From Parasitella parasitica (lineage: Eukaryota > Mucoromycota > Mucoromycetes > Mucorales > Mucoraceae), in the NCBI GenBank assembly GCA_025201805.1, contig MU619282.1, forward strand, positions 62,821 to 126,820: a DNA stretch of 64,000 nt. The letters are read 5' to 3'. The notes under the pieces were generated by a model. That model had not been told where the DNA came from. It saw nothing but the letters and a program-made list of their open reading frames with translations, and searched no databases. The translations under genes were made by a program, and so were the position numbers. Of this stretch, positions 10,500 through 22,081 are shown piece after piece; within the stretch, counting starts at the first letter, position 1; each line of letters begins with the position of its first letter.

Positions 10500-13413
10500 A
10501 TGAGTAGCTGGCAACCTTCTGCTCAAGGCCTTTCCGACCTTTTACAACTTTTACGTGAAGCCATCAACCCCACCGATAACCAAAATGTGCAAAAGGTAAC
10601 CATGATTCCAACATGCAAACAGAAATACAGACTAAAAATCATACGCAGAAACTCGAATACTTTAACGAAATCCCTGACTACAACAACTATTTAGTCTACA
10701 TTCTGACCCAAATGCCCCAAGAAGACCAGTATATCCGCTCTGTGGCTGGCTTGACTCTTAAAAACAATATCCGGTCTTACTATGCTAATATTCAACCTGC
10801 AGTGCTCGATTACGTAAAAGAGTGCTGTCTTGCGCATATTGGCGATACTGCTGTCGGCAAGCCTGTCAGCTTGGTCATAGCTTCTATCGTCCAATCCGGC
10901 AATATTCAAAATTGGCCTCAAGTGCTCGAAGTCTTGCTGGCGAAACTGGATGATCCTAACCTCACTATGGTCGAAGTAAATATCGAGAACCGCCTACCCA
11001 GCGTCTGTAGTGTGTACTAATGTAGCATGTATTGTATTAGAACGCGTTTAGCACCTTCCAGAAGGTTTGCGAAGACTCTCCCCGCGACATTGATAACACT
11101 ATCAATAATGCAAAACCCTTGGATTTCATGATTCCTAAATTCATTCACTTTTTCAACCACCCTGAAGCAAAGATTCGTTTGAATGCAATTACCTGTGCTT
11201 CTCAATTTATTACACTTCGTTCAGAGCCGCTGATGACGAGGATAAACGATTTTTTAGCAGCCCTTTTCAACAGAGCCACAGATGATAATATCGATATTCG
11301 CAAGGCCGTGTGTCAAGCCCTAGTCAGTCTTTTGGAGGCCTCCCCTCAAGTTCTTTTGCCTCATATGCCTAATTTAGTCGATTACATGCTTTTCTGCACT
11401 CAATCGGAGGACAGTGATCTTGCTCTCGAGGCTTGTGAATTTTGGCTCGTCTTTGCAGAGCAGGATGAGCTACGTGATCAGCTCCGTCCTTACCTACATA
11501 AAGTCGTTCCAGTCTTGCTCAAGGGCATGGTTTACTCTGAAATTGACCTTATGACTCTGGGTGGTGATGAAGATGATGCTCATATTGCCGATGACGAGCA
11601 AGACATCAAGCCTCGTTTCCACAAGGCCAATGTTGTCGAAAACGAACTCACTACAAAGGAGGGTGAATCTGCTAATGCCGAGAAAAAGAAGAGCGGGTTG
11701 CTCGAAGACGACTCAGATGTGGATGATGATGATGAGGAGGATGACGACTATGACGAATTTGAAGACGACGAGTTTTATGGAGAGTGGAATCTGCGAAAGT
11801 GTAGTGCTGCTACTCTTGATGTGCTGTGTACTTCTTTTGAAACCGAAGTTATCCACATCCTGATTCCACTTTTGAAGCACGAGCTCGAGAGCTCCGACTG
11901 GCTTCATAGAGAATGCGGCATCTTGGCTCTTGGTGCCGCTGCCGAGGGCGGCATGCAAGAAATTGCTCCTCATCTCCCTGAGCTTGTGCCTTACTTGCTA
12001 AGTAATTTGAGAGACCCCAAGGTAATGTGCGATACAGGCAGATAGGAAACAGGCAATTAATGCTTCTAGTAGCCTCTTGTTAGATCCATCACATGCTGGA
12101 CTCTTGGCAGATATTGCGGTTGGATCGTCCAAAGTGCGAAACAAAGCCCAGAAGCTCGTCAACATTTTCTGGAGCCTCTTACCCAGATTCTTCTGCAACT
12201 CATTTTAGACAACAATAAGCGTGTGCAAGAAGCCGCCTGTTCATCTTTCTCGTTGCTTGAAGAAGAAGCTGGCATGGATTTGGTGCCTTATCTTCAGCCT
12301 GTTCTCACAACGCTCTCTGCCGCATTCACCAAATACCAGCACAGAAATCTGCTACTTCTTTACGATACTGTCGGCACTCTGGCTGATGTTGTTGGTGAGA
12401 CTCTAAACAACCCTCAGTACATTGATGTCATCATGCCGCCTCTCATCAACAAATGGCAAGAAATATCAGACGATAGCACCGATTTGTTCCCATTATTAGA
12501 ATGCCTTTCATCCGTCACAACTGCCTTAGGTAAGGGATTCAAGCCTTTTGCTGAACCTGTTTATTCTCGCTGTATTGTCCTTGTTTGCAAAACTTTGGAA
12601 GAGTGCCGCTTAAGCCGTATGGATTCTTCTCTGGAGGAGCCTGATAAGGACTTTATGATTGTTGCTTTAGATTTGCTGTCTGGTATTGTCCAAGCGCTCA
12701 ACACGGATGCCGAACCCCTAGTGGCAAGCACCAACCCTCCAATTGTTCAACTCTTGTCTCTCTGTATCAATGATGAGGTTGCTGAAGTGCGTCAATCTAC
12801 ATATGCGCTTTTAGGCGATCTCGCCATTTCTTGTTTCGAGCATATTCGTGCCGTTGTTCCTCAATTCATGCCCTCATTACTTGAACAGATCAATCCTCGT
12901 GCTGAGCATTTGTCTGTATGCAACAATGCCACTTGGGCTGCTGGTGAGATTGCTCTTAAATGGGGCGCTGAAATCAGAGAATATGTAGAGCCCTTGCTAC
13001 AGCGTCTATTCCCTCTCATGGCTAATCCTCAAATACAACGTACTTTGTTAGAGAACGTTGCCATTACAATTGGTCGTCTTGGTCTTGTTTGCCCCGACAT
13101 AGTTGCCCCCCATCTCGAGATGTTTATTCAACCTTGGTTAACTGCTCTTACACCTATTCGCAACAATGAAGAAAAATCCTCTGCTTTCTGTGGCTTATGT
13201 GAGATGATCAAGGTCAATCCCCAAGGAGCAGTTAAGGAGTTCCCAGCTTTCTGTACTGCCGTTGCAAACTATCAAAACGTTACACCTGTTTTACACGAAG
13301 CTTTTGGCAATATTCTGATGGGTTATAAGAACATGTTTGGTGCTCAATGGCAACAAATGACATTAATGCCACCAGAAGTTAAAGCTCTTTTGCAAGAGCG
13401 TTATGGTATTTGA
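10500..13413 (+). CDS. KAP104: Transportin (importin/karyopherin beta-2) nuclear import receptor
   Basis: Exons 10500..10595, 10649..10975, 11041..12021 and 12073..13413 join to 914 residues, the usual length for transportin-1. HEAT repeats run throughout, with family landmarks: GLSDLLQLLREA at the N-terminus, PDYNNYL, ALEACEFWL, the acidic loop between EQDIKPRFH and EWNLRKCSAA (about residues 325-380, very rich in Asp/Glu) that displaces cargo on RanGTP binding, VRSITCWTLGRY, LILDNNKRVQEAACS, YQHRNLLLLYDT, KDFMIVALDLLSG, SVCNNATWA and NEEKSSAF. It carries PY-NLS cargo such as hnRNP-type proteins through the nuclear pore. The first intron acceptor at 10648 was chosen over two earlier AGs because it restores the conserved VQxKLE; the fourth exon starts after TAG at 12072 to give PLVRSITC. 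No defects are seen. Confidence 0.95.
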
Positions 13414-13596
13414 AAATCTTGAAAAGAAAATAAATAAATAAATAATAAAGGAATCTCTCTCGTCATACATATTGTATACAAATGTGAGCTATTGTAAGCC
13501 TTTCACGCTGCAAATTTACACTGAATGTAGGAGTAAACAGAAGTAAAAATCGATCCACATAGCAGTTTTTGGAAAAAAAAGTTAAAGTAAATGATA

Positions 13597-13643
13597 CATG
13601 TCACGGTGTTTGTGATAATATGTATTAGGGTTTCTGATAACAA
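13597..13643 (+). repeat. Left inverted terminal repeat of the 2.7-kb element
   Basis: Begins CATGTCACGGTGTTTGTGAT and ends CTGATAACAA. It is identical to the reverse complement of 16221-16267 over 47 nt. Confidence 0.85.
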
Positions 13644-15327
13644 AACTTTTTATTTTTGATCAAACAACAACCATTGTGCAGAAAGCAATAGGGCCACAAT
13701 ACAAAATTGTTTGAACTCCATAATGTTTAAATGTTGATAAATTATTCCAGATATATTCGTTAAATATTAGACATTTAAATAAGCTCAAATATTTAGACAT
13801 GGTCTTTAGAACTGCAAAAGTATTTAAGCTAAATTAAAAACTATCAAAGTATCAAATTATCAAAGTGTATATACTAGTAAGACCTTAAGTTGTACTTATC
13901 TGTCAAATTATGCATTTATAAGATGGCAGTTTATCCCTGAATCTACGTTTAGACCAACCATTTCATTTTGTCTTCTCCTTTAATGATATGTCTTTTCAAA
14001 AATTATAACTTATTCAAGCAAATGACAATATAACTTCACATTACCATTTTATGTACATCTGTTGAGTAAAGTCAGCATATCCAATATCAAAGAAAGAATA
14101 TACAGTCGGGATTCGTTATAACGGATGGGTTGGTGTACAAAATGTGTTTGGTATAGCGAGTTTTCTCTTATTCAAAATTTGATACTCTACAGTACAGTGC
14201 CTGGAACCTGGAATTTATCAAAAGCTTATCATGAAGCTTAACTTTTGTTAGTAAAATTATCTCAATCCCAATCCTAACCTCTATTTTACTTTCTATTTTA
14301 CATGTTTAACACCAGAATTACGAAGAAAAAAAAAGAAACTCTTGAACTGATACTAAGCATTATAATAAGCATCAATGGTAACAGATCTTCTCTGTCAGTA
14401 GCAATTAGCAACTTATGAATTATTTACAAATAACAAGGAGTTATTACGGGAAAACATTGTATTCATTGATTACCCTCTTCTGCTTCTAACTCGATGAGGC
14501 ACACATATTTTATCATATTACTATGAGGAAAAGTATACTTGTGGCATCAAAAATACTTACGTTATGGAGCTTTGTCATGTACTAGAATTGATTTTGACGT
14601 GCTATCATCTCCAGATAGATATTTTTACAGCTTAAAAGCAAGAACTTTAGCTTTGCGTGCATCTTTTTACTGATTTTCATAAGGAAAAGTGTCCTGAAAA
14701 CGCCAGAAATAGTATTCATTGGGAAAAAACTATATTATATATGATTTTGGTACAATTTGAGCATGATTTTTTTTTTCGATGCCAAATGACGGATTTTTTC
14801 AATTTTTTCCTTGTACCCACACATCCAAAATCATCGATTATGCATTATCCTTGATTTAGACCCCAAAAATGCAACTTTTTATCATATTATATATTAGAGG
14901 AAAATGATCGTAAAAGACCGTTCCTTGATCTGAAAGACTGGAAATGCGCCATGATTAAGCAAACTATTGACTTTTCCCTCTTGATCTGTTTTGAGGTTTT
15001 CTCGACATAATTCCTTCCATGAGCATACGAGAATTATGAAATAATACCATCTTGTAGAGCGTCCAAAAGTACAGCTATTATCATAGACTGACAGCTAGGG
15101 TATGCATAGTATCAGAGGATGATGTTTTGCCTTAAAGAAGTAATTTTGTTTCCAAATGGAAAAAAGGAAGTTCCGAAAAAAATTTCAATTCCCGAATTTG
15201 GAACCCGTTAAACCCCCCCAAAAAAAAAAAAAAATGGTTGTTTTTTTTGGGAAAAGCATTAACTTTGAGAAGCCATAGCTTTCCCAATTCAAGGAAAAAA
15301 CAATTTTAATTTAGTTAATTTAAATAG

Positions 15328-15899
15328 CGTGCTCCCTGGCTTTCTAATGGTAGCACTTGCATGTCTGTATCTGGCCTGACGATCTCACGCTCCGATTTTG
15401 AAAAATACTTTTCCGAGAAAGTCAGAAAAGTCTCTACCTTCATCTGATATCGACTTGAAAAGTATAGAAACTTGCTCTAAGCTATGCAAATATGTAATCA
15501 AAAGGTGCCTTATAGTCTAATGCATTACTTTGAATTGCTTGTTTTTGGTTTGAGATCGTTAAACATTGTTTTCTTACAGCTTTTGTCTTTTTTGTTACAA
15601 TAACACACTGAAGTTCGTGTAGAGCAAAAAAAAAAAAAAAAAATTAGGCGCCTAAAATCTACGCTGGCTTTGCAAAGGCGCACACTTTTGAATCATTCCA
15701 ATATTATGAAATAGATGGCACAGGTTTGACTAGCTGTTCTGCTGTGCAACTGGATACAGAGAATCCAGCTTGGTACTTGTCTGACAAGATTTTCTACACT
15801 ATAAAATACCAGAGAAAAGGGGACAATCTGCCACCAGGATATCACACCCATTCATATAAAATTATTTGTATAGAAATTTTTGAAATCTCAAGAGTATAA
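15328..15899 (+). pseudogene. Decayed gene fragments inside the 2.7-kb element (possibly Hsp70-like)
   Basis: Two open blocks follow AG acceptor-like sites. Block 1, 15328-15447, 39 codons, includes SGLTISRSDFEKYFSEKVRK. Block 2, 15648-15899, 83 codons to a TAA, starts APKIYAGFAKAHTFESF and includes ENPAWYLSDKIFYTIKYQRK. About 200 nt upstream, near 15110, one frame contains IVSEDDVL before a stop. The order and flavour (IVSEDD, then a S/T-rDFEKyF helix, then a beta-rich end) faintly resemble the fungal Hsp70/HSPA12-like ATPases, but no nucleotide-binding motif is visible. The block 2 frame stays open in the second copy (63691-63942, minus), with both amino-acid and silent changes. Identity is a guess. 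Confidence 0.3.
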
Positions 15900-16220
15900 A
15901 TGCGTTTATCTTTAATCCCGCTCTTCGTTCCTGAATCCAGTTAAAGGTTTTTGATCCATAGTCAATAGACACACTTATACCCAGAATTACAGATGTTTGT
16001 CAATAGACAACCGTAACCTTTTTTGAAGAATACCTTGAACTTAAAGACATGATTTGGACAGCTTATTTCAAAACACATTCTCTTTATATTTTCACTATGG
16101 AATGAAACAAAGCAATTACTCTTTTTTTCTAAATATGAAATCCCCACTTAAAATCCTTATTTATAGGGAGGCATTTCTCTTCTCTTAGAAACTCCTTAGC
16201 ATTTATCAGTAATAATAGGC

Positions 16221-16267
16221 TTGTTATCAGAAACCCTAATACATATTATCACAAACACCGTGACATG
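16221..16267 (-). repeat. Right inverted terminal repeat of the 2.7-kb element
   Basis: Perfect reverse complement of 13597-13643. Outside it, GAACGGTATCATTTACTT matches the left end apart from a 5-nt insertion. Confidence 0.85.
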
Positions 16268-16288
16268 AACGGTATCATTTACTTGAAC

Positions 16289-18401
16289 TTTTATTGCAGA
16301 AACCATAAAAAGATTGTATTTTCATTATATGCATTAATGTTCTAAATAGTCAAGTCGTTTCTCTCCTGGATATGGCTTTTATGCGAATCTTGGCACCTTG
16401 ATTTTATTTTTTGTAAGCAATAAAGTCTGTAATGGATATAATTGTAGTATCTGTGTATTAATAAATGGATCTTAGGAAGAAGTATTTGAGACTTGATACG
16501 ATTTATCAGTCGAGCTCGGTGTATTTGTTCATTAGGATCGTTGTGCTTCTCACGTTTTCCTTTGCACTTGTCACCAAAATGAACCTCTCATTTCTCGTTG
16601 ATCACGTCAGAAACAAGAAGAATTCAGATTTCAATGAATTTGTGAACAGCAGTCTAGATGACATTATGACTATCTCCTATGGATTCCAAGGCAAGTTCCC
16701 AGATTTACTGGTTGCGTGGTGGGGACGGCAATAATGATTAGTTAATAGAAATTAATCAGGTAAAGACCCGTTTATTATATTCAAAATAGAGGGTTTATAG
16801 ACTTCATATAAACTGAACGAAGTGATGTGAAGATAAAGATTATAGTGACGAGATCCGGGAGATAGGGTAGATTGTATCTATCACAAATGTCATGTCTTAT
16901 TGTATTATGATCTGATGTTCTAGTCTTCAGTATAAGTTATATTATATTGGCATCCGGTTTTAGAATTGATACATCATAGACATTATTAGGTGTGAATGGA
17001 CAATGTTGATCCGCATCAATCCCAGAAGCAGATATCAAATCAGTGCATAAACTTATCTGAGGAGGAGTAAAATACGAGATGATGGATAGAATATATCTCA
17101 ACATGGATAGATAATAATATGACAGGAGAAAAAGGTATCGTTTTATTGCATGTATGTACAAAGACAGAGATTTCATTTTCATAATTCAAACATTTGCTCA
17201 TAACTTCTGCTAAAGGAACTGTGGAACCGCAATTGAGCCTGGAAAACATAGCGACAGCTCAGAAGCGCTACGGAATAAAAGCATTTTTATCCATGAGATA
17301 TCGATATCGATAAAGTTATCAATAAAAATGAGAATGTAATAAGAACTCTCAATTTGCCAGATACAAAACTAATGATGTCGATTTATGTCGAATGAATCCA
17401 CAACGTGAATCAATCTAAGGATACAGCAGATAGATCATACTTAACATTTAATTGTCAAACAAAGTTATAACGCGGTAATAGTCATAGTAAACTATTTATA
17501 TCTAATCAGCTAATTATTATAAATGTGAATTGTTCATCGATAATGTTAGCTTCGTAATTTGGGATAAGTAGAACCCGAATAGATGGCTTATCTTTTCAAC
17601 ATTCCATAATTAATTCTACTTTATATAAATTATCGGCGACATTAAACATTAGATCCGATTCAGAAATGGTTGCCATGACAACGTAGTTAAGATATGGTAG
17701 CCATTGTATTCTATGGTAACAAAAAGATCTCGGGGGGGGGGTGGAGACCACTCGTGCTATGCAATATATATTCAACGAACTGATTTGTTTGCCTTCTATA
17801 CTAAGGTTTCTTAAGATCAGATTCATCGAAGATGCAACGAGCAGGCTCCAAGGACCTCGAACTTAAGGATTCGAAGAATCTCAACCCTCAAATTGAAGAT
17901 GTTTATCATAGAAATCCTTTTTTAGAGCAATGAACTAGTAATAAAGTTTGAACAATTATGGTATTCTTTGTGAGTAGCCACCGTATTACGTGATGAGGGA
18001 CACTAAATAAAATATTGGTTTGTTTGATCCATGGAGAAGTTTGGGATCAGTCGGAAACATGGTTCAAGACAAAAAGATTTACATCAAAGCATCAGTGATT
18101 CCTATTTTTTTTTGCTTTGATTTTGTTCTAGGTACGCTGTTGTGCTGGTATTACATAGAGTATCTCTATAATCTCCATCTTCGTAACTATGAATCTAAAT
18201 CGTTCTTGTAGTCCAGCAAGCAAAACTACCAACCGAAGTTTTTGTTTTTACAATACAACATTAGTATCTCTTAATTGTGTGATCCCCACATGTATCCTGC
18301 TTAACATTGAGCTAAAAGACGTGACTTTAATCATAGTTTACAAACTCGCCCTTTGAATGAATGAAGTAAGGCCTTACACTTTTCTTTTTTCTGTTTTTTC
18401 T

Positions 18402-18436
<35 letters not shown>

Positions 18437-18581
18437 NNNNNNNNNNTCACGATTGAAGCATGACTAGTGTCAGTGTAAGACGCTCTAAAGAGGTAAATTC
18501 GTTTGATTTCTAAACCAAACAATAAAAGAAAAAAATAAAAATCACAGAAATAGACTGAACTATTATAAAAAGATTAATTCT
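16289..18581. other. Gene-poor AT-rich interval with gap
   Basis: I see no supportable gene. Short frames (for example 16465-16734 and 18020-18211) have no splice context or recognisable motif. There is a G9 run at 17732-17740 and a T34 run at 18403-18436 that abuts a 10-N gap at 18437-18446. The gap lies just upstream of the CLASP-like gene and may hide its 5' end. Confidence 0.5.
18437..18446. other. Assembly gap (10 N) at end of a T run
   Basis: Ten N directly follow T34, which suggests a failed homopolymer read-through or a scaffold join. Confidence 0.99.
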
Positions 18582-20397
18582 TTGGAAGAGCTCCACTATG
18601 AATTTGGGCGAATTACTTTGTTATTCAATGGAAAAGAGACCGATGACAACTGGGAATTAAGGGTTGCGTTTTTCAAGAAAGTAACTACACTTCTTTTATC
18701 TGAAAAAGCAGTTGCTTGGAGAGAACACATCGACAAAGGGATACACAACAACATGTCTGCACTCATACTTTCAGTAAGTATTCGTTGCCCTGAGATGTCA
18801 CAATATTAACTTCTTTTTTTGTCAAATTAACAAATAGATTCATAGCAACAGATCAACTGTTGCCGCCGAAGCACTCTCATTTGTAGACGGTATTGCGTCT
18901 TCAGTTGCCAGCTCAATGTCTATCTACACTCTCGAGATTATCATGAAAAACCTGCTAAAGATCAGCTGCATTACAAAAAAGGCTTTGGCTGCAAAGGTTC
19001 TCAAAGTTACCAACCACCTTTTATCAAAAACGAGCTTTCATACCAAGATAATATCCATGTTATGCAAAACTGGAAACGAAAAAAATCCTCAGCTTCGAGA
19101 ATTTTCAGCGTTCTATATTCAAACTGTGCTTGACACACATGGATCAAGCGAAGCTGTCAAATCAAGGATCGCCAAAGCAGACCTGAATCAGCTCATTAAA
19201 GATTTCATTCAAAAAGGTTTAGTGGATGCTACACCTTCCGTGAGGGAAGCTTGCAAAAGCACATATTCAGTATATAGCAAGTATTGGCCTAAAGCAGCAG
19301 AAACCCTTTTTCAACAAATGGATCTTGCCGTCCAACGCAGATTAGGAGTAAAGCCATCAACATCTGTTACCAAAGCAACAAAACCAATGATTAATCGTAC
19401 TATCAAGTCTGTGGGTAGTATTCAAAAGCCAGGCAGCAGAGTTATCATGACCAAATCAAATTCTTATTGCAACAAAAATTCAATTGCTTCAACCACTGTC
19501 AAGGCGATAAAGCCTCGCTCATCATTGCCAACAGCTGCTAGCTCAATGCCAAAAATCTCTATGAAAGCAGAAAGACCGCCACTTGAGCGTCGCTCAAGAT
19601 TGAAGCCATCCACACCATTCATTTCCAACTTTACAAAACCAGCAATTAATCGTACCATGAAGTCTGGAAGCAGTATTTTCAGACCATTTAACGAAACTGC
19701 TGCCACCCAAGCAAACCTGGCAATAGTCAGGAGAGCTGCTGTCGAAACAGCAAATGCCAGGTCATCATGTTCATCAACTGTTAGTTCCGCAAATAAGTCT
19801 ATGTTGGCAACTTCTACAACAACCCAAAATCCCACAAGGGAGAAACTCGCGGCAGAAACCCTCACCGCGCGACGTCAATTAGGAGTAAGGCCAGCAACAT
19901 TGTCTAAACCTGATTCAACAAGGCCGGCAATCAATCGTACTGTGAAATGCGAAAGCAGCATTGCCAAATCAAGCAGCAGGCTTTTTATCACCAAAGCAAA
20001 TTCAGACAAGATCCAGGATGCAATTGCTTCAACTTCTGTCAAGCCAACAAAATCTAGCTCGTCATTCAAACCAATCTCAAATACTAAAGGAGTTTATCGT
20101 CGGCTAGGAGTCAACCCATTCACATCATCTAGTAATAGAATCCCCAATTTTGCAAAACCTACAATCGGCCAGACTATGAAATCTGCAAAGATCGCCAAAC
20201 CAAGTTCATCTACCACTAAGGATGGGATTGCCTCGGCTACTGCCAAATCCCCTTTAGGCCCAAAAGTATGCTTGACCACATTACCAACGCCAACATCATC
20301 GGTGTCACCGACTGCTAGCCCATCCATTTCCGGATCTGCGCAGACCTCTTCAGCGCTGCCGCCCTCGTTACCATCCACATCAACGCCACCCACATAA
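18582..20397 (+). CDS. CLASP-like TOG-domain protein, short, with repeated basic tail; 5' end uncertain
   Basis: Exons (from 18582 or upstream)..18773 and 18838..20397, about 584 residues. Residues 1-240 form one CLASP N-terminal TOG/HEAT domain: FNGKETDDNWELR opening helix, RSTVAAEALSFVDGIASS, then KNPQLREFSAFYIQTVLDTH and DATPSVREACKSTYSVYSKY. CLASPs bind tubulin and promote microtubule rescue. The rest is basic and Ser/Thr-rich, with four degenerate copies of a 75-95-residue unit (RRLGVKPST, then KPxINRTxKS, then SSIxKP), near 19333, 19587, 19868 and 20098, ending in a Pro/Ser/Thr tail. It lacks the second TOG and C-terminal domain of full CLASPs. No ATG precedes the TOG in frame; the frame stays open upstream into AT-rich sequence, so a first exon may lie near or in the gap at 18437. 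It could be a truncated paralogue rather than the main CLASP. Confidence 0.65.
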
Positions 20398-20864
20398 ATC
20401 TCCAAACAGCACAAGTAATACTGTGCGACTTTTACCTTATTTGATATGACGATTTAAAGATAAAAAGATAAAAATATGACCCAGTTGTTTTTGGTTTTAA
20501 ATGTAAAGCCTGGTACACCTACGAGCTAGATTTTAGTATTTTAAAGATAACAGACCCATGGCGACAGGTATCCTGCATGCGGTACGATTATTTCCAAGAA
20601 AAGGTGCAGTCTTGGAACGTGCTATTGAAGATATGCTCTAGGTTTGGTCTGTGCAAGCTCGTTTTAAAGATCGAGCATTGCCATGTGGACCTAATACTAG
20701 GGAAAGAAAAGGGCTATTCGATACACAATATGCAAGAAAGCTTAGTCCCACGCACTCCCAGAGCAAACCATATCAGTATTAAGCAAATGCGGTGACAAAA
20801 GTAATTTTTATTGATCAACTACTTGAAGACAGAACTAAAGGAATCCATAGATAAACTAGCGAAT
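20398..20864. other. Intergenic (convergent 3' ends)
   Basis: Between the CLASP-like stop and the TCTP stop. It contains a coding-like stretch at 20560-20795 in two frames (MATGILHAVRLFPRKGAVLE in one, GLCKLVLKIEHCHVDLILG in the next), which could be a frameshifted remnant; no family is recognised. Confidence 0.4.
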
Positions 20865-21491
20865 TTATAGCTTTTCCTCTTTAACACCATCCTTGAAGAA
20901 AGTGAAGTAAGGAATGATACCATCCTCACGGTAATTCAACAAAGCAACCATACCATCGGGGTCCATGCTTTCGCCAACATAAAATTCATAATCTTTGAAA
21001 TTTCCCAATACCTTCTTGATAAAAGTTGTAGCTTGCTTTTCAAAGATAGAAATACGTTCAGGGTTTGATACTTCCAACTTTTTCTTGATGGCCTTCATGT
21101 ATCCCTTGATATATGACATGTAGGTCTTCTTATCAAAGGTAGAGGGGGCCAGCTTGAAAGAATAAACAACGTTGTTAACTTTTTCAGTGTTGGAGTCTGC
21201 GACTTCCTCGTCATCACCACCTTCAGCGGAAGGATTGGCACCGATATCGATATTATCAGCATTATCGGGTGAAATCATAGCACAATCAACTTCATATACA
21301 ATATCATCAACTTCCTTTAGAGGCTATGATATTAAAGAATTTAGTCAATGACACTAGCTGAAATCAGCAATGAACTTACGTAGGCATCAGAAAAAAGTTC
21401 GTCACCTATGACATGCATAGAAATTAGTCAGCTGTTGTGTAGATGCCTATAATCATACTTTACCGCTAATAATATCTTTGAACAAAAGCAT
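20865..21491 (-). CDS. TMA19: Translationally contro­lled tumour protein (TCTP)
   Basis: Exons 21464..21491, 21381..21406 and 20865..21323 give 170 residues, the family size. The start MLLFKDIISGDELFSDAYPL is the standard TCTP N-terminus; the acidic flexible loop (SAEGGDDEEVADS, about residues 45-65) and the C-terminal strand region (EFYVGESMDPDGMVALLNYR, then GIIPYFTFFKDGVKEEKL) are complete. The family binds tubulin, calcium and small GTPases or eEF1A, associates with ribosomes and mitochondria under stress, and is highly expressed. Two tiny 5' exons (28 and 26 nt) are supported by exact GT/AG sites and phase. The gene ends convergently with the CLASP-like gene and shares a 590-bp divergent upstream region with the TM9 gene. 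Confidence 0.95.
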
Positions 21492-22081
21492 AGTGTTTGA
21501 TGGATGGAAGTGAAAACTAAGGATGGATGCAACCGAAAGGAAAATTTTCAATAAAAAGCGTCTGGATCTCTTGGCATTTTTTGATGGCTTGTTGGCGGCA
21601 TTCTATTTGAGAGGTACCGCACAAATCATATTCAGCCCAGACTTATCTCGTAAACAATGTTCAAGTACCTATGTCGTACTCTCACTACATACTTGAGGGT
21701 ACAGCGCATACAAAGGATCACATATAGGTCATACACTTTAGTCATTGAACCACATGTCATTATGAATAAAACCAGAACACACTATACAGTACCTACCCAT
21801 AAAACAGGTTATCACCAAACAACTCGAGCAGCTCACGCTTAAAATGTCTGCAATATATGCATACGATGAATGGCACTGAATGAATACATTATGGCTCGCA
21901 TGTGCATATTATGATGAATCGAATAATAGTGCATTCTGGATTTCAATAAAATCGAATAGTGGCCTACATATGGTAAAACACGTTAAAAGAAAAGATGCAC
22001 TCTGGGATATTTCATTCTTGTTCTTGTTCTTGTTCTTTTTTATATTTTATTTTATTTTATTTTTTTATACAGTGGGATAAA
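21492..22081. promoter_or_regulatory. Divergent intergenic region, TCTP and TM9 genes
   Basis: The 590 bp between the two start codons must hold both promoters. A long T-rich tract at 22016-22072 lies directly before the TM9 start. The AT-rich middle has no recognised element. The span is inferred from gene orientation only. Confidence 0.5.

Larger units (their letters stand above)
13581..16288. mobile_element. 2.7-kb element with long terminal inverted repeats, copy 1
   Basis: The two ends are inverted copies: 13597-13643 and 16221-16267 are perfect 47-nt reverse complements, with weaker matching out to 13581 and 16288 (one 5-nt indel). The right 0.65 kb recurs, reverse-complemented, at 63343-64000, so this is a dispersed family. 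Between the ends there is no long intact ORF; two coding-like blocks on the plus strand (15328-15447, 15648-15899) look like a decayed gene. A TACAGTCGGGATTCGTTATA stretch near 14100 resembles the ends of pogo/mariner-type transposons and may be a nested insertion. No transposase is recognisable and no target duplication could be fixed, so class is unknown; a non-autonomous DNA transposon is the simplest reading. Confidence 0.6.

Noticed and set aside
16465-16734. 89-codon plus-strand ORF beside the element
   Set aside because: No motif, splice context or homology; composition is like the surrounding AT-rich DNA.
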